Source: Trueperaceae bacterium (GTDB taxonomy: Bacteria; Deinococcota; Deinococci; Deinococcales; Trueperaceae). Taken from it: a DNA stretch of 5,898 bases. Under the pieces are notes generated by a model, which was not told the DNA's origin, ran no database searches, and saw nothing but the letters and a program-made list of their open reading frames with translations. The stretch lies in assembly GCA_003567075.1 (NCBI GenBank), contig PXAU01000004.1:1-5898 (forward strand), written 5' to 3'. This document shows positions 5,262 to 5,898 of this stretch, in pieces (position 1 is the first letter of the stretch; every line of letters begins with the position of its first letter). The position numbers and the translations under genes were made by a program.

Positions 5262-5898
5262 GCCGCCTCGAGGGCGTCGGCCATGGCCGTGGTGGCGGTG
5301 CGCGCCGCTCGCGCCACCGCTCCGAGATCGGTCGCGCTGGCTGCGGGCACGAGGCTGCGGCTGGCGTTGACGACCGCGCCCATGCCTTGGCTGTCGAAAG
5401 CCGCGGTGACGTCAGCGGGGCTGGCCCCCTGGGCTCCGAAGCCCGGCACCAGTAGCAGCACGTCGGTCATGCGCGCGCGCAGCGCCGCCAGGCGCTCGCC
5501 GCGGGTGGCGCCGACCACCGCGCCGACGGCGCCGTAGCGACCGTGGCGCCGGGCAAGCGCCTGCAGGTGGTCGGCCACGTGCTCGTGCACGAGACGTCCG
5601 TCCGGCGTCGGCAGGTCCTGCCAGGTGGCCGCGCCCGGGTTGGACGTGGCCACCAGAGCGTAGACGGCGCGGCCCGACGCGGTGGCGCGAGCCACGAACG
5701 GCTCGAGCGTGTCCGGCCCCAGGTAGGGCGAGACGGTGAGCGCGTCGGCGGCCCACGGGCCAGGCTGGCCGAGGTAGGCCTCGGCGTACGCCTCGGCCGT
5801 GCTGCCGATGTCGCCGCGCTTGGCGTCGAGGATCACCGGCAGCTCGTACGCCCGGGCGGCGGCGATGAGGGTCGCGAGCGCCTCGAGCCCGGGGAGGC
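5237..5898 (-). CDS. pyrF: Orotidine-5'-phosphate decarboxylase, N-terminus outside window
   Basis: PyrF converts orotidine 5'-monophosphate to UMP and CO2, the last step of de novo UMP synthesis in the cytoplasm. The minus-strand frame is open from the right edge to the stop at 5237-5239, giving 219 residues. Landmarks in order are LPVILDAKRGDIGST (in-window residues 19-33, with the catalytic-loop D24, K26 and D29), ADALTVSPYLG, ATSNPGA, GAVVGAT, LLLVPGFGAQG (the phosphate-binding region) and VNASRSL. The DAKRGDI form and these blocks mark the pyrF subfamily-2 type found in mycobacteria and others, rather than the E. coli type. Full-length members are about 270-280 residues, so roughly 50-60 N-terminal residues, including the first catalytic Lys, lie beyond the edge. 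The frame continues in coding register past the GTG at 5836, so that codon is an internal Val and not the start. The gene converges on the secreted-protein gene, sharing 25 bp at the 3' ends. Confidence 0.95.
   Translation of the reverse strand, partial: LPGLEALATLIAAARAYELPVILDAKRGDIGSTAEAYAEAYLGQPGPWAADALTVSPYLGPDTLEPFVARATASGRAVYALVATSNPGAATWQDLPTPDGRLVHEHVADHLQALARRHGRYGAVGAVVGATRGERLAALRARMTDVLLLVPGFGAQGASPADVTAAFDSQGMGAVVNASRSLVPAASATDLGAVARAARTATTAMADALEAAQSSRGGV

Noticed and set aside
5278..5289. Palindrome CGGCCATGGCCG near the pyrF 3' end
   Set aside because: It lies within pyrF codons (Ala-Met-Ala region), has no loop or T-run, and is readily explained by codon use.
5834..5836. 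GTG as the start of pyrF
   Set aside because: It is the Val of the conserved LPVILDAKRGDI motif. The frame stays open with PyrF-like residues to the window edge, so the true start is outside.

Overview
The window is GC-rich bacterial DNA: codon third positions are almost all G or C, and starts are a mix of ATG and GTG. It carries six genes, five on the plus strand and one on the minus strand; the first and last run off the edges. The gene set (DUF503, Asp23/Gls24 and DAK2/FakA in a row, a Sec/SPII lipoprotein, a subfamily-2 PyrF) fits a high-GC member of Deinococcota, possibly Truepera-like. This placement rests on gene content and composition only; Actinomycetota or another high-GC phylum cannot be excluded.

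Left part (1-2516): the tail of a DUF503 (YlxP-like) protein, an Asp23/Gls24 (YloU-like) protein, and a DAK2-domain fatty acid kinase (FakA/YloV-like) with an extra acidic N-terminal tail. The last two overlap by 8 bp and are probably translationally coupled. FakA phosphorylates fatty acids presented by a FakB (DegV-family) partner; no FakB gene is in view.

Middle part (2517-5261): a lipoprotein made of two tandem copies of a unit of about 250 residues. Each copy has four conserved cysteines and a PPC-like 'DENEPNDT ... D-x-DYFRF' module. It is followed by a secreted protein of unknown function. Both seem destined for the cell envelope or exterior, and they may form a small envelope operon, although a GC-rich hairpin lies between them.

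Right part (5237-5898, minus strand): most of pyrF (orotidine-5'-phosphate decarboxylase, DAKRGDI type), entering from the right edge and converging on the secreted-protein gene with a 25-bp 3' overlap.

I found no RNA genes, mobile elements, CRISPR arrays or evidence of a new multi-gene system. The most unusual items are the duplicated cysteine-bearing lipoprotein, the unrecognised secreted protein beside it, and the oppositely charged N-terminal tails of the YloU-like and FakA-like proteins. No gap between genes exceeds 100 bases.
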